Source of the DNA: Omphiscola glabra
Lineage: Eukaryota; Mollusca; Gastropoda; Lymnaeidae
Length of the DNA stretch: 64,000 nucleotides
Reading direction: 5' to 3'
NCBI GenBank assembly: GCA_964017045.1
Contig: OZ024808.1
Span: 17,539,284 to 17,603,283 of the forward strand
Below the pieces are notes generated by a model, which saw only the letters and a program-made list of their open reading frames with translations, had not been told where the DNA came from and did not search any database. This document shows, in pieces, positions 33,434 to 44,157 of the stretch. The number at the start of each line of letters is the position of its first letter. Position 1 is the stretch's first letter. The translations under genes were made by a program, and so were the position numbers.

Positions 33434-36400
33434 ATGGTACGATACATACATCACAGGCTAGGGGAAAACCTGAGACAAAGACGAAACAAAGCAGAGTGCT
33501 TTGATGCAGATAGCCTTCAACAGCCAAAATACATACATCACAGGCTAGGGGAAAACCTGAGACAAAGACGAAACAAAGCAGAGTGCTTTGATGCAGATAG
33601 TCTTCAACAGCCAAAATACATACATCACAGGCTAGGGGAAAACCTGAGACAAAGACGAAACAAAGCAGAGTGCTTTGATGCAGATAGTCTTCAACAGCCA
33701 AAATACATACATCACAGGCTAGGGGAAAACCTGAGACAAAGACGAAACAAAGCAGAGTGCTTTGATGCAGATAGCCTTCAACAGCCAAAATACATACATC
33801 ACAGGCTAGGGGAAAACCTGAGACAAAGACGAAACAAAGCAGAGTGCTTTGATGCAGATAGCCTTCAACAGCCAAAATACATACATCACAGGCTAGGGGA
33901 AAACCTGAGACAAAGACGAAACAAAGCAGAGTGCTTTGATGCAGATAGCCTTCAACAGCCAAAATACATACATCACAGGCTAGGGGAAAACCTGAGACAA
34001 AGACGAAACAAAGCAGAGTGCTTTGATGCAGATAGCCTTCAACAGCCAAAATACATACATCACAGGCTAGGGGAAAACCTGAGACAAAGACGAAACAAAG
34101 CAGAGTGCTTTGATGCAGATAGCCTTCAACAGCCAAAATACATACATCACAGGCTAGGGGAAAACCTGAGACAAAGACGAAACAAAGCAGAGTGCTTTGA
34201 TGCAGATAGCCTTCAACAGCCAAAATACATACATCACAGGCTAGGGGAAAACCTGAGACAAAGACGAAACAAAGCAGAGTGCTTTGATGCAGATAGCCTT
34301 CAACAGCCAAAATACATACATCACAGGCTAGGGGAAAACCTGAGACAAAGACGAAACAAAGCAGAGTGCTTTGATGCAGATAGCCTTCAACAGCCAAAAT
34401 ACATACATCACAGGCTAGGGGAAAACCTGAGACAAAGACGAAACAAAGCAGAGTGCTTTGATGCAGATAGCCTTCAACAGCCAAAATACATACATCACAG
34501 GCTAGGGGAAAACCTGAGACAAAGACGAAACAAAGCAGAGTGCTTTGATGCAGATAGCCTTCAACAGCCAAAATACATACATCACAGGCTAGGGGAAAAC
34601 CTGAGACAAAGACGAAACAAAGCAGAGTGCTTTGATGCAGATAGCCTTCAACAGCCAAAATACATACATCACAGGCTAGGGGAAAACCTGAGACAAAGAC
34701 GAAACAAAGCAGAGTGCTTTGATGCAGATAGCCTTCACCAGCCAAAATACATACATCACAGGCTAGGGGAAAACCTGAGACAAAGACGAAACAAAGCAGA
34801 GTGCTTTGATGCAGATAGCCTTCAACAGCCAAAATACATACATCACAGGCTAGGGGAAAACCTGAGACAAAGACGAAACAAAGCAGAGTGCTTTGATGCA
34901 GATAGCCTTCAACAGCCAAAATACATACATCACAGGCTAGGGGAAAACCTGAGACAAAGACGAAACAAAGCAGAGTGCTTTGATGCAGATAGCCTTCAAC
35001 AGCCAAAATACATACATCACAGGCTAGGGGAAAACCTGAGACAAAGACGAAACAAAGCAGAGTGCTTTGATGCAGATAGCCTTCAACAGCCAAAATACAT
35101 ACATCACAGACTAGGGGAAAACCTGAGACAAAGACGAAACAAAGCAGAGTGCTTTGATGCAGATAGCCTTCAACAGCCAAAATACATACATCACAGACTA
35201 GGGGAAAACCTGAGACAAAGACGAAACAAAGCAGAGTGCTTTGATGCAGATAGCCTCCAACAGCCAAAATACATACATCACAGGCTAGGGGAAAACCTGA
35301 GACAAAGACGAAACAAAGCAGAGTGCTTTGATGCAGATAGCCTCCAACAGCCAAAATACATACATCACAGGCTATGGGAAAACCTGAGACAAAGACGAAA
35401 CAAAGCAGAGTGCTTTGATGCAGATAGCCTTCAACAGCCAAAATACATACATCACAGACTAGGGGAAAACCTGAGACAAAGACGAAACAAAGCAGAGTGC
35501 TTTGATGCAGATAGCCTCCAACAGCCAAAATACATACATCACAGGCTAGGGGAAAACCTGAGACAAAGACGAAACAAAGCAGAGTGCTTTGATGCAGATA
35601 GCCTTCAACAGCCAAAATACATACATCACAGACTAGGGGAAAACCTGAGACAAAGACGAAACAAAGCAGAGTGCTTTGATGCAGATAGCCTTCAACAGCC
35701 AAAATACATACATCACAGGCTAGGGGAAAACCTGAGACAAAGACGAAACAAAGCAGAGTGCTTTGATGCAGATAGCCTTCAACAGCCAAAATACATACAT
35801 CACAGACTAGGGGAAAACCTGAGACAAAGACGAAACAAAGCAGAGTGCTTTGATGCAGATAGCCTTCACCAGCCAAAATACATACATCACAGACTAGGGG
35901 AAAACCTGAGACAAAGACGAAACAAAGCAGAGTGCTTTGATGCAGATAGCCTTCAACAGCCAAAATACATACATCACAGGCTAGGGGAAAACCTGAGACA
36001 AAGACGAAACAAAGCAGAGTGCTTTGATGCAGATAGCCTTCAACAGCCAAAATACATACATCACAGGCTAGGGGAAAACCTGAGACAAAGACGAAACAAA
36101 GCAGAGTGCTTTGATGCAGATAGTCTTCAACAGCCAAAATACATACATCACAGGCTAGGGGAAAACCTGAGACAAAGACGAAACAAAGCAGAGTGCTTTG
36201 ATGCAGATAGCCTTCAACAGCCAAAATACATACATCACAGGCTAGGGGAAAACCTGAGACAAAGACGAAACAAAGCAGAGTGCTTTGATGCAGATAGCCT
36301 TCAACAGCCAAAATACATACATCACAGGCTAGGGGAAAACCTGAGACAAAGACGAAACAAAGCAGAGTGCTTTGATGCAGATAGCCTTCAACAGCCAAAA

Positions 36401-39400
36401 TACATACATCACAGGCTAGGGGAAAACCTGAGACAAAGACGAAACAAAGCAGAGTGCTTTGATGCAGATAGCCTTCAACAGCCAAAATACATACATCACA
36501 GGCTAGGGGAAAACCTGAGACAAAGACGAAACAAAGCAGAGTGCTTTGATGCAGATAGCCTTCAACAGCCAAAATACATACATCACAGGCTAGGGGAAAA
36601 CCTGAGACAAAGACGAAACAAAGCAGAGTGCTTTGATGCAGATAGCCTTCAACAGCCAAAATACATACATCACAGGCTAGGGGAAAACCTGAGACAAAGA
36701 CGAAACAAAGCAGAGTGCTTTGATGCAGATAGCCTTCAACAGCCAAAATACATACATCACAGGCTAGGGGAAAACCTGAGACAAAGACGAAACAAAGCAG
36801 AGTGCTTTGATGCAGATAGCCTTCAACAGCCAAAATACATACATCACAGGCTAGGGGAAAACCTGAGACAAAGACGAAACAAAGCAGAGTGCTTTGATGC
36901 AGATAGCCTTCAACAGCCAAAATACATACATCACAGGCTAGGGGAAAACCTGAGACAAAGACGAAACAAAGCAGAGTGCTTTGATGCAGATAGCCTTCAC
37001 CAGCCAAAATACATACATCACAGGCTAGGGGAAAACCTGAGACAAAGACGAAACAAAGCAGAGTGCTTTGATGCAGATAGCCTTCAACAGCCAAAATACA
37101 TACATCACAGGCTAGGGGAAAACCTGAGACAAAGACGAAACAAAGCAGAGTGCTTTGATGCAGATAGCCTTCAACAGCCAAAATACATACATCACAGGCT
37201 AGGGGAAAACCTGAGACAAAGACGAAACAAAGCAGAGTGCTTTGATGCAGATAGCCTTCAACAGCCAAAATACATACATCACAGGCTAGGGGAAAACCTG
37301 AGACAAAGACGAAACAAAGCAGAGTGCTTTGATGCAGATAGCCTTCAACAGCCAAAATACATACATCACAGACTAGGGGAAAACCTGAGACAAAGACGAA
37401 ACAAAGCAGAGTGCTTTGATGCAGATAGCCTTCAACAGCCAAAATACATACATCACAGACTAGGGGAAAACCTGAGACAAAGACGAAACAAAGCAGAGTG
37501 CTTTGATGCAGATAGCCTCCAACAGCCAAAATACATACATCACAGGCTAGGGGAAAACCTGAGACAAAGACGAAACAAAGCAGAGTGCTTTGATGCAGAT
37601 AGCCTCCAACAGCCAAAATACATACATCACAGGCTAGGGGAAAACCTGAGACAAAGACGAAACAAAGCAGAGTGCTTTGATGCAGATAGCCTTCAACAGC
37701 CAAAATACATACATCACAGACTAGGGGAAAACCTGAGACAAAGACGAAACAAAGCAGAGTGCTTTGATGCAGATAGCCTCCAACAGCCAAAATACATACA
37801 TCACAGGCTAGGGGAAAACCTGAGACAAAGACGAAACAAAGCAGAGTGCTTTGATGCAGATAGCCTTCAACAGCCAAAATACATACATCACAGACTAGGG
37901 GAAAACCTGAGACAAAGACGAAACAAAGCAGAGTGCTTTGATGCAGATAGCCTTCAACAGCCAAAATACATACATCGCAGGCTAGGGGAAAACCTGAGAC
38001 AAAGACGAAACAAAGCAGAGTGCTTTGATGCAGATAGCCTTCAACAGCCAAAATACATACATCACAGACTAGGGGAAAACCTGAGACAAAGACGAAACAA
38101 AGCAGAGTGCTTTGATGCAGATAGCCTTCACCAGCCAAAATACATACATCACAGACTAGGGGAAAACCTGAGACAAAGACGAAACAAAGCAGAGTGCTTT
38201 GATGCAGATAGCCTTCAACAGCCAAAATACATACATCACAGGCTAGGGGAAAACCTGAGACAAAGACGAAACAAAGCAGAGTGCTTTGATGCAGATAGCC
38301 TTCAACAGCCAAAATACATACATCACAGGCTAGGGGAAAACCTGAGACAAAGACGAAAAAAAGCAGAGTGCTTTGATGCAGATAGTCTTCAACAGCCAAA
38401 ATACATACATCACAGGCTAGGGGAAAACCTGAGACAAAGACGAAACAAAGCAGAGTGCTTTGATGCAGATAGCCTTCACCAGCCAAAATACATACATCAC
38501 AGGCTAGGGGAAAATCTGAGACAAAGACGAAACAAAGCAGAGTGCTTTGATGCAGATAGTCTTCAACAGCCAAAATACATATATCACAGGCTAGGGGAAA
38601 ACCTGAGACAAAGACGAAACAAAGCAGAGTGCTTTGATGCAGATAGTCTTCAACAGCCAAAATACATACATCACAGGCTAGGGGAAAACCTGAGACAAAG
38701 ACGAAACAAAGCAGAGTGCTTTGATGCAGATAGTCTTCAACAGCCAAAATACATACATCACAGGCTAGGGGAAAACCTGAGACAAAGACGAAACAAAGCA
38801 GAGTGCTTTGATGCAGATAGTCTTCAACAGCCAAAATACATACATCACATGCTAGGGGAAAACCTGAGACAAAGACGAAACAAAGCAGAGTGCTTTGATG
38901 CAGATAGTCTTCAACAGCCAAAATACATACATCACAGGCTAGGGGAAAACCTGAGACAAAGACGAAACAAAGCAGAGTGCTTTGATGCAGATAGCCTTCA
39001 CCAGCCAAAATACATACATCACAGGCTAGGGGAAAACCTGAGACAAAGACGAAACAAAGCAGAGTGCTTTGATGCAGATAGCCTTCAACAGCCAAAATAC
39101 ATACATCACAGGCTAGGGGAAAACCTGAGACAAAGACGAAACAAAGCAGAGTGCTTTGATGCAGATAGCCTTCAACAGCCAAAATACATACATCACAGGC
39201 TAGGGGAAAACCTGAGACAAAGACGAAACAAAGCAGAGTGCTTTGATGCAGATAGCCTTCAACAGCCAAAATACATACATCACAGGCTAGGGGAAAACCT
39301 GAGACAAAGACGAAACAAAGCAGAGTGCTTTGATGCAGATAGTCTTCAACAGCCAAAATACATACATCACAGGCTAGGGGAAAACCTGAGACAAAGACGA

Positions 39401-41800
39401 AACAAAGCAGAGTGCTTTGATGCAGATAGCCTTCAACAGCCAAAATACATACATCACAGGCTAGGGGAAAACCTGAGACAAAGACGAAACAAAGCAGAGT
39501 GCTTTGATGCAGATAGCCTTCACCAGCCAAAATACATACATCACAGGCTAGGGGAAAACCTGAGACAAAGACGAAACAAAGCAGAGTGCTTTGATGCAGA
39601 TAGCCTTCAACAGCCAAAATACATACATCACAGGCTAGGAGAAAACCTGAGACAAAGACGAAACAAAGCAGAGTGCTTTGATGCAGATAGCCTTCAACAG
39701 CCAAAATACATACATCACAGGCTAGGGGAAAACCTGAGACAAAGACGAAACAAAGCAGAGTGCTTTGATGCAGATAGCCTTCACCAGCCAAAATACATAC
39801 ATCACAGGCTAGGGGAAAACCTGAGACAAAGACGAAACAAAGCAGAGTGCTTTGATGCAGATAGCCTTCAACAGCCAAAATACATACATCACAGGCTAGG
39901 GGAAAACCTGAGACAAAGACGAAACAAAGCAGAGTGCTTTGATGCAGATAGCCTTCACCAGCCAAAATACATACATCACAGGCTAGGGGAAAACCTGAGA
40001 CAAAGACGAAACAAAGCAGAGTGCTTTGATGCAGATAGCCTTCAACAGCCAAAATACATACATCACAGGCTAGGGGAAAACCTGAGACAAAGACGAAACA
40101 AAGCAGAGTGCTTTGATGCAGATAGCCTTCAACAGCCAAAATACATACATCACAGGCTAGGGGAAAACCTGAGACAAAGACGAAACAAAGCAGAGTGCTT
40201 TGATGCAGATAGCCTTCAACAGCCAAAATACATACATCACAGGCTAGGTGAAAACCTGAGACAAAGACGAAACAAAGCAGAGTGCTTTGATGCAGATAGT
40301 CTTCAACAGCCAAAATACATACATCACAGGCTAGGGGAAAACCTGAGACAAAGACGAAACAAAGCAGAGTGCTTTGATGCAGATAGTCTTCAACAGCCAA
40401 AATACATACATCACAGGCTAGGGGAAAACCTGAGACAAAGACGAAACAAAGCAGAGTGCTTTGATGCAGATAGTCTTCAACAGCCAAAATACATACATCA
40501 CAGGCTAGGGGAAAACCTGAGACAAAGACGAAACAAAGCAGAGTGCTTTGATGCAGATAGTCTTCAACAGCCAAAATACATACATCACAGGCTAGGGGAA
40601 AACCTGAGACAAAGACGAAACAAAGCAGAGTGCTTTGATGCAGATAGCCTTCAACAGCCAAAATACATACATCACAGGCTAGGGGAAAACCTGAGACAAA
40701 GACGAAACAAAGCAGAGTGCTTTGATGCAGATAGCCTTCAACAGCCAAAATACATACATCACAGGCTAGGGGAAAACCTGAGACAAAGACGAAACAAAGC
40801 AGAGTGCTTTGATGCAGATAGCCTTCAACAGCCAAAATACATACATTACAGGCTAGGGGAAAACCTGAGACAAAGACGAAACAAAGCAGAGTGCTTTGAT
40901 GCAGATAGCCTTCAACAGCCAAAATACATACATCACAGGCTAGGGGAAAACCTGAGACAAAGACGAAACAAAGCAGAGTGCTTTGATGCAGATAGCCTCC
41001 AACAGCCAAAATACATACATCACAGGCTAGGGGAAAACCTGAGACAAAGACGAAACAAAGCAGAGTGCTTTGATGCAGATAGCCTTCAACAGCCAAAATA
41101 CATACATCACAGGCTAGGGGAAAACCTGAGACAAAGACGAAACAAAGCAGAGTGCTTTGATGCAGATAGTCTTCAACAGCCAAAATACATACATCACAGG
41201 CTAGGGGAAAACCTGAGACAAAGACGAAACAAAGCAGAGTGCTTTGATGCAGATAGCCTCCAACAGCCAAAATACATACATCACAGGCTAGGGGAAAACC
41301 TGAGACAAAGACGAAACAAAGCAGAGTGCTTTGATGCAGATAGCCTTCAACAGCCAAAATACATACATCACAGGCTAGGGGAAAACCTGAGACAAAGACG
41401 AAACAAAGCAGAGTGCTTTGATGCAGATAGCCTCCAACAGCCAAAATACATACATCACAGGCTAGGGGAAAACCTGAGACAAAGACGAAACAAAGCAGAG
41501 TGCTTTGATGCAGATAGCCTTCAACAGCCAAAATACATACATCACAGGCTAGGGGAAAACCTGAGACAAAGACGAAACAAAGCAGAGTGCTTTGATGCAG
41601 ATAGCCTCCAACAGCCAAAATACATACATCACAGGCTAGGGGAAAACCTGAGACAAAGACGAAACAAAGCAGAGTGCTTTGATGCAGATAGCCTCCAACA
41701 GCCAAAATACATACATCACAGGCTAGGGGAAAACCTGAGACAAAGACGAAACAAAGCAGAGTGCTTTGATGCAGATAGCCTCCAACAGCCAAAACAATGA
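33434..41800 (+). CDS. candidate giant 29-residue-repeat protein, unconfirmed
   Basis: A single open frame of 2,788 codons: a 3-residue lead (MVR), 96 copies of a 29-residue unit, and a terminal Gln before TGA. The unit reads YIHHRLGENLRQRRNKAE then CFDADSLQQPK: hydrophilic, basic (about +2 per unit without His), one Cys, no signal peptide or membrane segment. The ATG is the first in frame after a TGA 15 bp upstream and sits in a strong start context (GCTGCCATGG). ATTAAA follows 65 bp after the stop. Shared variants between units fall at third codon positions of this frame; most are silent, and Gln to His is the one recurrent change. I do not recognise the unit. A frame-preserving 87-bp period keeps any stop-free frame open, so the open frame alone is weak evidence. 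Confidence 0.3.
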   Translation: MVRYIHHRLGENLRQRRNKAECFDADSLQQPKYIHHRLGENLRQRRNKAECFDADSLQQPKYIHHRLGENLRQRRNKAECFDADSLQQPKYIHHRLGENLRQRRNKAECFDADSLQQPKYIHHRLGENLRQRRNKAECFDADSLQQPKYIHHRLGENLRQRRNKAECFDADSLQQPKYIHHRLGENLRQRRNKAECFDADSLQQPKYIHHRLGENLRQRRNKAECFDADSLQQPKYIHHRLGENLRQRRNKAECFDADSLQQPKYIHHRLGENLRQRRNKAECFDADSLQQPKYIHHRLGENLRQRRNKAECFDADSLQQPKYIHHRLGENLRQRRNKAECFDADSLQQPKYIHHRLGENLRQRRNKAECFDADSLQQPKYIHHRLGENLRQRRNKAECFDADSLQQPKYIHHRLGENLRQRRNKAECFDADSLHQPKYIHHRLGENLRQRRNKAECFDADSLQQPKYIHHRLGENLRQRRNKAECFDADSLQQPKYIHHRLGENLRQRRNKAECFDADSLQQPKYIHHRLGENLRQRRNKAECFDADSLQQPKYIHHRLGENLRQRRNKAECFDADSLQQPKYIHHRLGENLRQRRNKAECFDADSLQQPKYIHHRLGENLRQRRNKAECFDADSLQQPKYIHHRLWENLRQRRNKAECFDADSLQQPKYIHHRLGENLRQRRNKAECFDADSLQQPKYIHHRLGENLRQRRNKAECFDADSLQQPKYIHHRLGENLRQRRNKAECFDADSLQQPKYIHHRLGENLRQRRNKAECFDADSLQQPKYIHHRLGENLRQRRNKAECFDADSLHQPKYIHHRLGENLRQRRNKAECFDADSLQQPKYIHHRLGENLRQRRNKAECFDADSLQQPKYIHHRLGENLRQRRNKAECFDADSLQQPKYIHHRLGENLRQRRNKAECFDADSLQQPKYIHHRLGENLRQRRNKAECFDADSLQQPKYIHHRLGENLRQRRNKAECFDADSLQQPKYIHHRLGENLRQRRNKAECFDADSLQQPKYIHHRLGENLRQRRNKAECFDADSLQQPKYIHHRLGENLRQRRNKAECFDADSLQQPKYIHHRLGENLRQRRNKAECFDADSLQQPKYIHHRLGENLRQRRNKAECFDADSLQQPKYIHHRLGENLRQRRNKAECFDADSLQQPKYIHHRLGENLRQRRNKAECFDADSLHQPKYIHHRLGENLRQRRNKAECFDADSLQQPKYIHHRLGENLRQRRNKAECFDADSLQQPKYIHHRLGENLRQRRNKAECFDADSLQQPKYIHHRLGENLRQRRNKAECFDADSLQQPKYIHHRLGENLRQRRNKAECFDADSLQQPKYIHHRLGENLRQRRNKAECFDADSLQQPKYIHHRLGENLRQRRNKAECFDADSLQQPKYIHHRLGENLRQRRNKAECFDADSLQQPKYIHHRLGENLRQRRNKAECFDADSLQQPKYIHHRLGENLRQRRNKAECFDADSLQQPKYIHHRLGENLRQRRNKAECFDADSLQQPKYIHRRLGENLRQRRNKAECFDADSLQQPKYIHHRLGENLRQRRNKAECFDADSLHQPKYIHHRLGENLRQRRNKAECFDADSLQQPKYIHHRLGENLRQRRNKAECFDADSLQQPKYIHHRLGENLRQRRKKAECFDADSLQQPKYIHHRLGENLRQRRNKAECFDADSLHQPKYIHHRLGENLRQRRNKAECFDADSLQQPKYIYHRLGENLRQRRNKAECFDADSLQQPKYIHHRLGENLRQRRNKAECFDADSLQQPKYIHHRLGENLRQRRNKAECFDADSLQQPKYIHHMLGENLRQRRNKAECFDADSLQQPKYIHHRLGENLRQRRNKAECFDADSLHQPKYIHHRLGENLRQRRNKAECFDADSLQQPKYIHHRLGENLRQRRNKAECFDADSLQQPKYIHHRLGENLRQRRNKAECFDADSLQQPKYIHHRLGENLRQRRNKAECFDADSLQQPKYIHHRLGENLRQRRNKAECFDADSLQQPKYIHHRLGENLRQRRNKAECFDADSLHQPKYIHHRLGENLRQRRNKAECFDADSLQQPKYIHHRLGENLRQRRNKAECFDADSLQQPKYIHHRLGENLRQRRNKAECFDADSLHQPKYIHHRLGENLRQRRNKAECFDADSLQQPKYIHHRLGENLRQRRNKAECFDADSLHQPKYIHHRLGENLRQRRNKAECFDADSLQQPKYIHHRLGENLRQRRNKAECFDADSLQQPKYIHHRLGENLRQRRNKAECFDADSLQQPKYIHHRLGENLRQRRNKAECFDADSLQQPKYIHHRLGENLRQRRNKAECFDADSLQQPKYIHHRLGENLRQRRNKAECFDADSLQQPKYIHHRLGENLRQRRNKAECFDADSLQQPKYIHHRLGENLRQRRNKAECFDADSLQQPKYIHHRLGENLRQRRNKAECFDADSLQQPKYIHHRLGENLRQRRNKAECFDADSLQQPKYIHYRLGENLRQRRNKAECFDADSLQQPKYIHHRLGENLRQRRNKAECFDADSLQQPKYIHHRLGENLRQRRNKAECFDADSLQQPKYIHHRLGENLRQRRNKAECFDADSLQQPKYIHHRLGENLRQRRNKAECFDADSLQQPKYIHHRLGENLRQRRNKAECFDADSLQQPKYIHHRLGENLRQRRNKAECFDADSLQQPKYIHHRLGENLRQRRNKAECFDADSLQQPKYIHHRLGENLRQRRNKAECFDADSLQQPKYIHHRLGENLRQRRNKAECFDADSLQQPKYIHHRLGENLRQRRNKAECFDADSLQQPKQ
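33443..41794. repeat. 87-bp satellite array, exactly 96 copies
   Basis: 8,352 bp = 96 x 87 with no indels seen. Four positions vary repeatedly: AGC/AGT, CTT/CTC, CAA/CAC and AGG/AGA in the + frame. About nine further changes are private to one unit. The CAC variant at 34738, 35869, 37000 and 38131 is spaced by exactly 1,131 bp (13 units), and the full variant pattern of 34661-35965 recurs at 36923-38227, an offset of 2,262 bp (26 units). This is higher-order repeat structure. Confidence 0.99.
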
Positions 41801-41864
41801 CTACCACAGAGAATGAAATCACAAGAAATGAAGGAAATGTAGTTTTTAATGTATTTATTTGGAC

Positions 41865-41870
41865 ATTAAA
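41865..41870 (+). terminator. possible polyadenylation signal ATTAAA
   Basis: ATTAAA, a common variant poly(A) signal, 65 bp after the stop of the array frame. In AT-rich DNA such hexamers are frequent, so weight is low. Confidence 0.25.
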
Positions 41871-42002
41871 CCGTTTATAAATCATATGTAAATTTAATTT
41901 ATATTTGTATGAATGTGTCTTTATAAGATCAAAGCCAGAAAACACAAACGAGACATATTCCCCCCCCCCCCAACCACCCGCCCCGACATCTTTATGTCTT
42001 GT

Positions 42003-42480
42003 CCTCTCAATGTGTCCGCTCAATGTGTCCTCTCAATGTGTCCTCTCAATGTGTCCTCTCAAGCTGTCCTCTCAATGTGTCCTCTCAATGTGTCCTCTCA
42101 ATGTGTCCTCTCAAGCTGTCCTCTCAATGTGTCCTCTCAATGTGTCCTCTCAATGTGTCCTCTCAATGTGTCCTCTCAAGCTGTCCTCTCAATGTGTCCT
42201 CTCAATGTGTCCTCTCAATGTGTCCTCTCAAGCTGTCCTCTCAATGTGTCCTCTCAATGTGTCCTCTCAATGTGTCCTCTCAATGTGTCCTCTCAATGTG
42301 TCCTCTCAATGTGTCCTGTCAAGGTGTCCTCTCAATGTGTCCTGTCAAGGTGTCCTCTCAAGGTGTCCTCTCAATGTGTGCTGTCAAGGTGTCCTCTTAA
42401 TGTGTCCTCTAAATGTGTCCTGTCAAGGTGTCCTCTCAATGTGTCCTGTCAATGTGTCCTCTCAATGTGTCCTGTCAATT
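42003..42480. repeat. 13-bp minisatellite, about 36 copies
   Basis: Unit CTCTCAATGTGTC with variants CTCTCAAGCTGTC and CTGTCAAGGTGTC. The AAGCTGTCC variant recurs every four to five units, indicating higher-order duplication. Read in all three frames it is open, because 13 is not a multiple of three and the unit has no stop; the 133-210 codon frames are artefacts. Confidence 0.96.
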
Positions 42481-42484
42481 GGTC

Positions 42485-43530
42485 CTTCCAGCGCAGCCTG
42501 TCCCCTTTTATTGCCGCTTTTATAGATCGGTCTTCGATAAACTGATCGATTTTTCCTTTTTTTTAGTTGTGTTTTTGTATGTCATATGGATGTCAGGTGT
42601 AATCGATATTTGATAGATTAATCAATGTTTTTCATAGTCTTTAACTGTCCCGGCTACAACTCACGACCAGCAAGGACCAATTTCCTAAACCCAGTAGGGT
42701 ACTGGTCAACAAGGTGCAAATAGTCAACGTGTATAAATTAGACCCACCGTGACCCAAGTATTTACAAACATTCACATTTACAGCGCATCTTCTCTTATAG
42801 CATGAACACATATTGGATACACATACTGTAGGAACTATTTGAGTCGCTAGACACGTGACCAGCAATGCATGGAAAGGTCATAGTTCACAGAGAAACGGCT
42901 GATACAACTTGGGGGCATCGATACCGTCCATATATTCAGGGGAATGTGCGAGGTATCGATCTGTATTGTATGGCGGTGAGAATGTATAAACTAGATTCAA
43001 AATCGGATACCACTTCACTACACACTACAAATGACCTTTTTACCTGCAAAAAAAATTTTTATTTTCCTTTTTGCTTTAATTGATATTTCATTCTGAACTT
43101 TTTTAAAGTATTAAAGACAAGATGGCGACCAAAGTCAGAATAAATAGAATAAGTCAACAATAAAAATTTATATTTTTAACTAGGCGTTCGAAAAAATAGA
43201 TTTTTGCTTATAATGGTGTCCTACTTATCTCGCCACAAGGGGACGCGTGTGTAGTGCTGCCTGTGAAGTACTACCTATGAAGTGCTAACTATATAGGGTT
43301 ACCTTTACAGGACTACCTTACTCTAGAACTAGACATACCTAGACGACATGACTTAACCATGTGTGTTATCTATTTTATTTATTTTTGGGGGGAGGCACGT
43401 TAATTTCTTGTATCCAGATCTCCTGTGGAACTGCGTGTATCCACTGCCTCGGTTGGAAACTGGTGTTATTCACTCTCCATGAGGAAGTACTCACATCCAT
43501 TCTGCTCAGAGCATTGCCGACACCCATTGC
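42485..43530. other. unassigned sequence
   Basis: No gene recognised. YY1-type CAAGATGGCGAC at 43118-43129. Short repeated motif GAAGTACTACCTATGAAGTG near 43265. Confidence 0.5.
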
Positions 43531-43752
43531 TCCGAGCTACGACTGGTATCCATTGCACCTAGCTACGGCTGGTATCCATTGCACCGAGCTACGGCTGGTA
43601 TCCATTGCACCGAGCTACGGCTGGTATCCATTGCACCGAGCTACGGCTGGTATCCATTGCACCGAGCTACGGCTGGTATCCATTGCACCGAGCTACGGCT
43701 GGTATCCATTGCACCGAGCTACGGCTGGTATCCATTGCACCGAGCTACGGCT
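43530..43752. repeat. 26-bp minisatellite, about 8.5 copies
   Basis: Unit GGTATCCATTGCACCGAGCT then ACGGCT, near-perfect. Confidence 0.96.
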
Positions 43753-43754
43753 GG

Positions 43755-44150
43755 GTGCTTTAACTACTTGAGCCTGTACCTATCAGGACCAATCAATCAT
43801 TTTGATCTATTCCAATATTCAATAATTTAGACACCGACAACATGGCTGCTGCTCGGTCTGTCACGTGACGCAGCTATTTGTATGATCGTACTTAAAAATA
43901 GCAGTTCATTCATTGGGTCAAACTTCCCCATTGACGACGCTGTGATCAAAGACCGGCTACTTTAGTTAAGCAGACCTGTACAAGTTGGGGCAGATTCGGT
44001 CAGAGCCTCAGAACCTTAAAGGGCAAAGTCGATAGTTCAACGAGGTGTTTTCTATGGCCCGGGGGGGGGGGGGGGGGGCGCAGAAATAAGCTGACAAATA
44101 GTATCAATAGTTCATACGCTACGTAGCATTGGGATATTTAATATAATGGA
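43755..44150. other. unassigned sequence with CACGTG palindrome and long G run
   Basis: ACATGGCTGC (43840) lies 20 bp from TCACGTGA (43861-43868). G run at about 44060-44078. Confidence 0.5.
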
Positions 44151-44157
44151 GACTTCG

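Noticed and set aside
33369..42023. 2,884-codon - strand frame through the 87-bp array, with a hydrophobic 29-residue unit
   Set aside because: It is open only because the unit lacks a stop in that frame. It starts inside a 13-bp array, would encode about 96 consecutive membrane-like segments, and the array's recurrent variants all change residues in this frame.
41905..42545. Three overlapping frames of 133-210 codons with CPLNVSSQ repeats
   Set aside because: A 13-bp unit without stops is open in every frame; coding sense is not implied.
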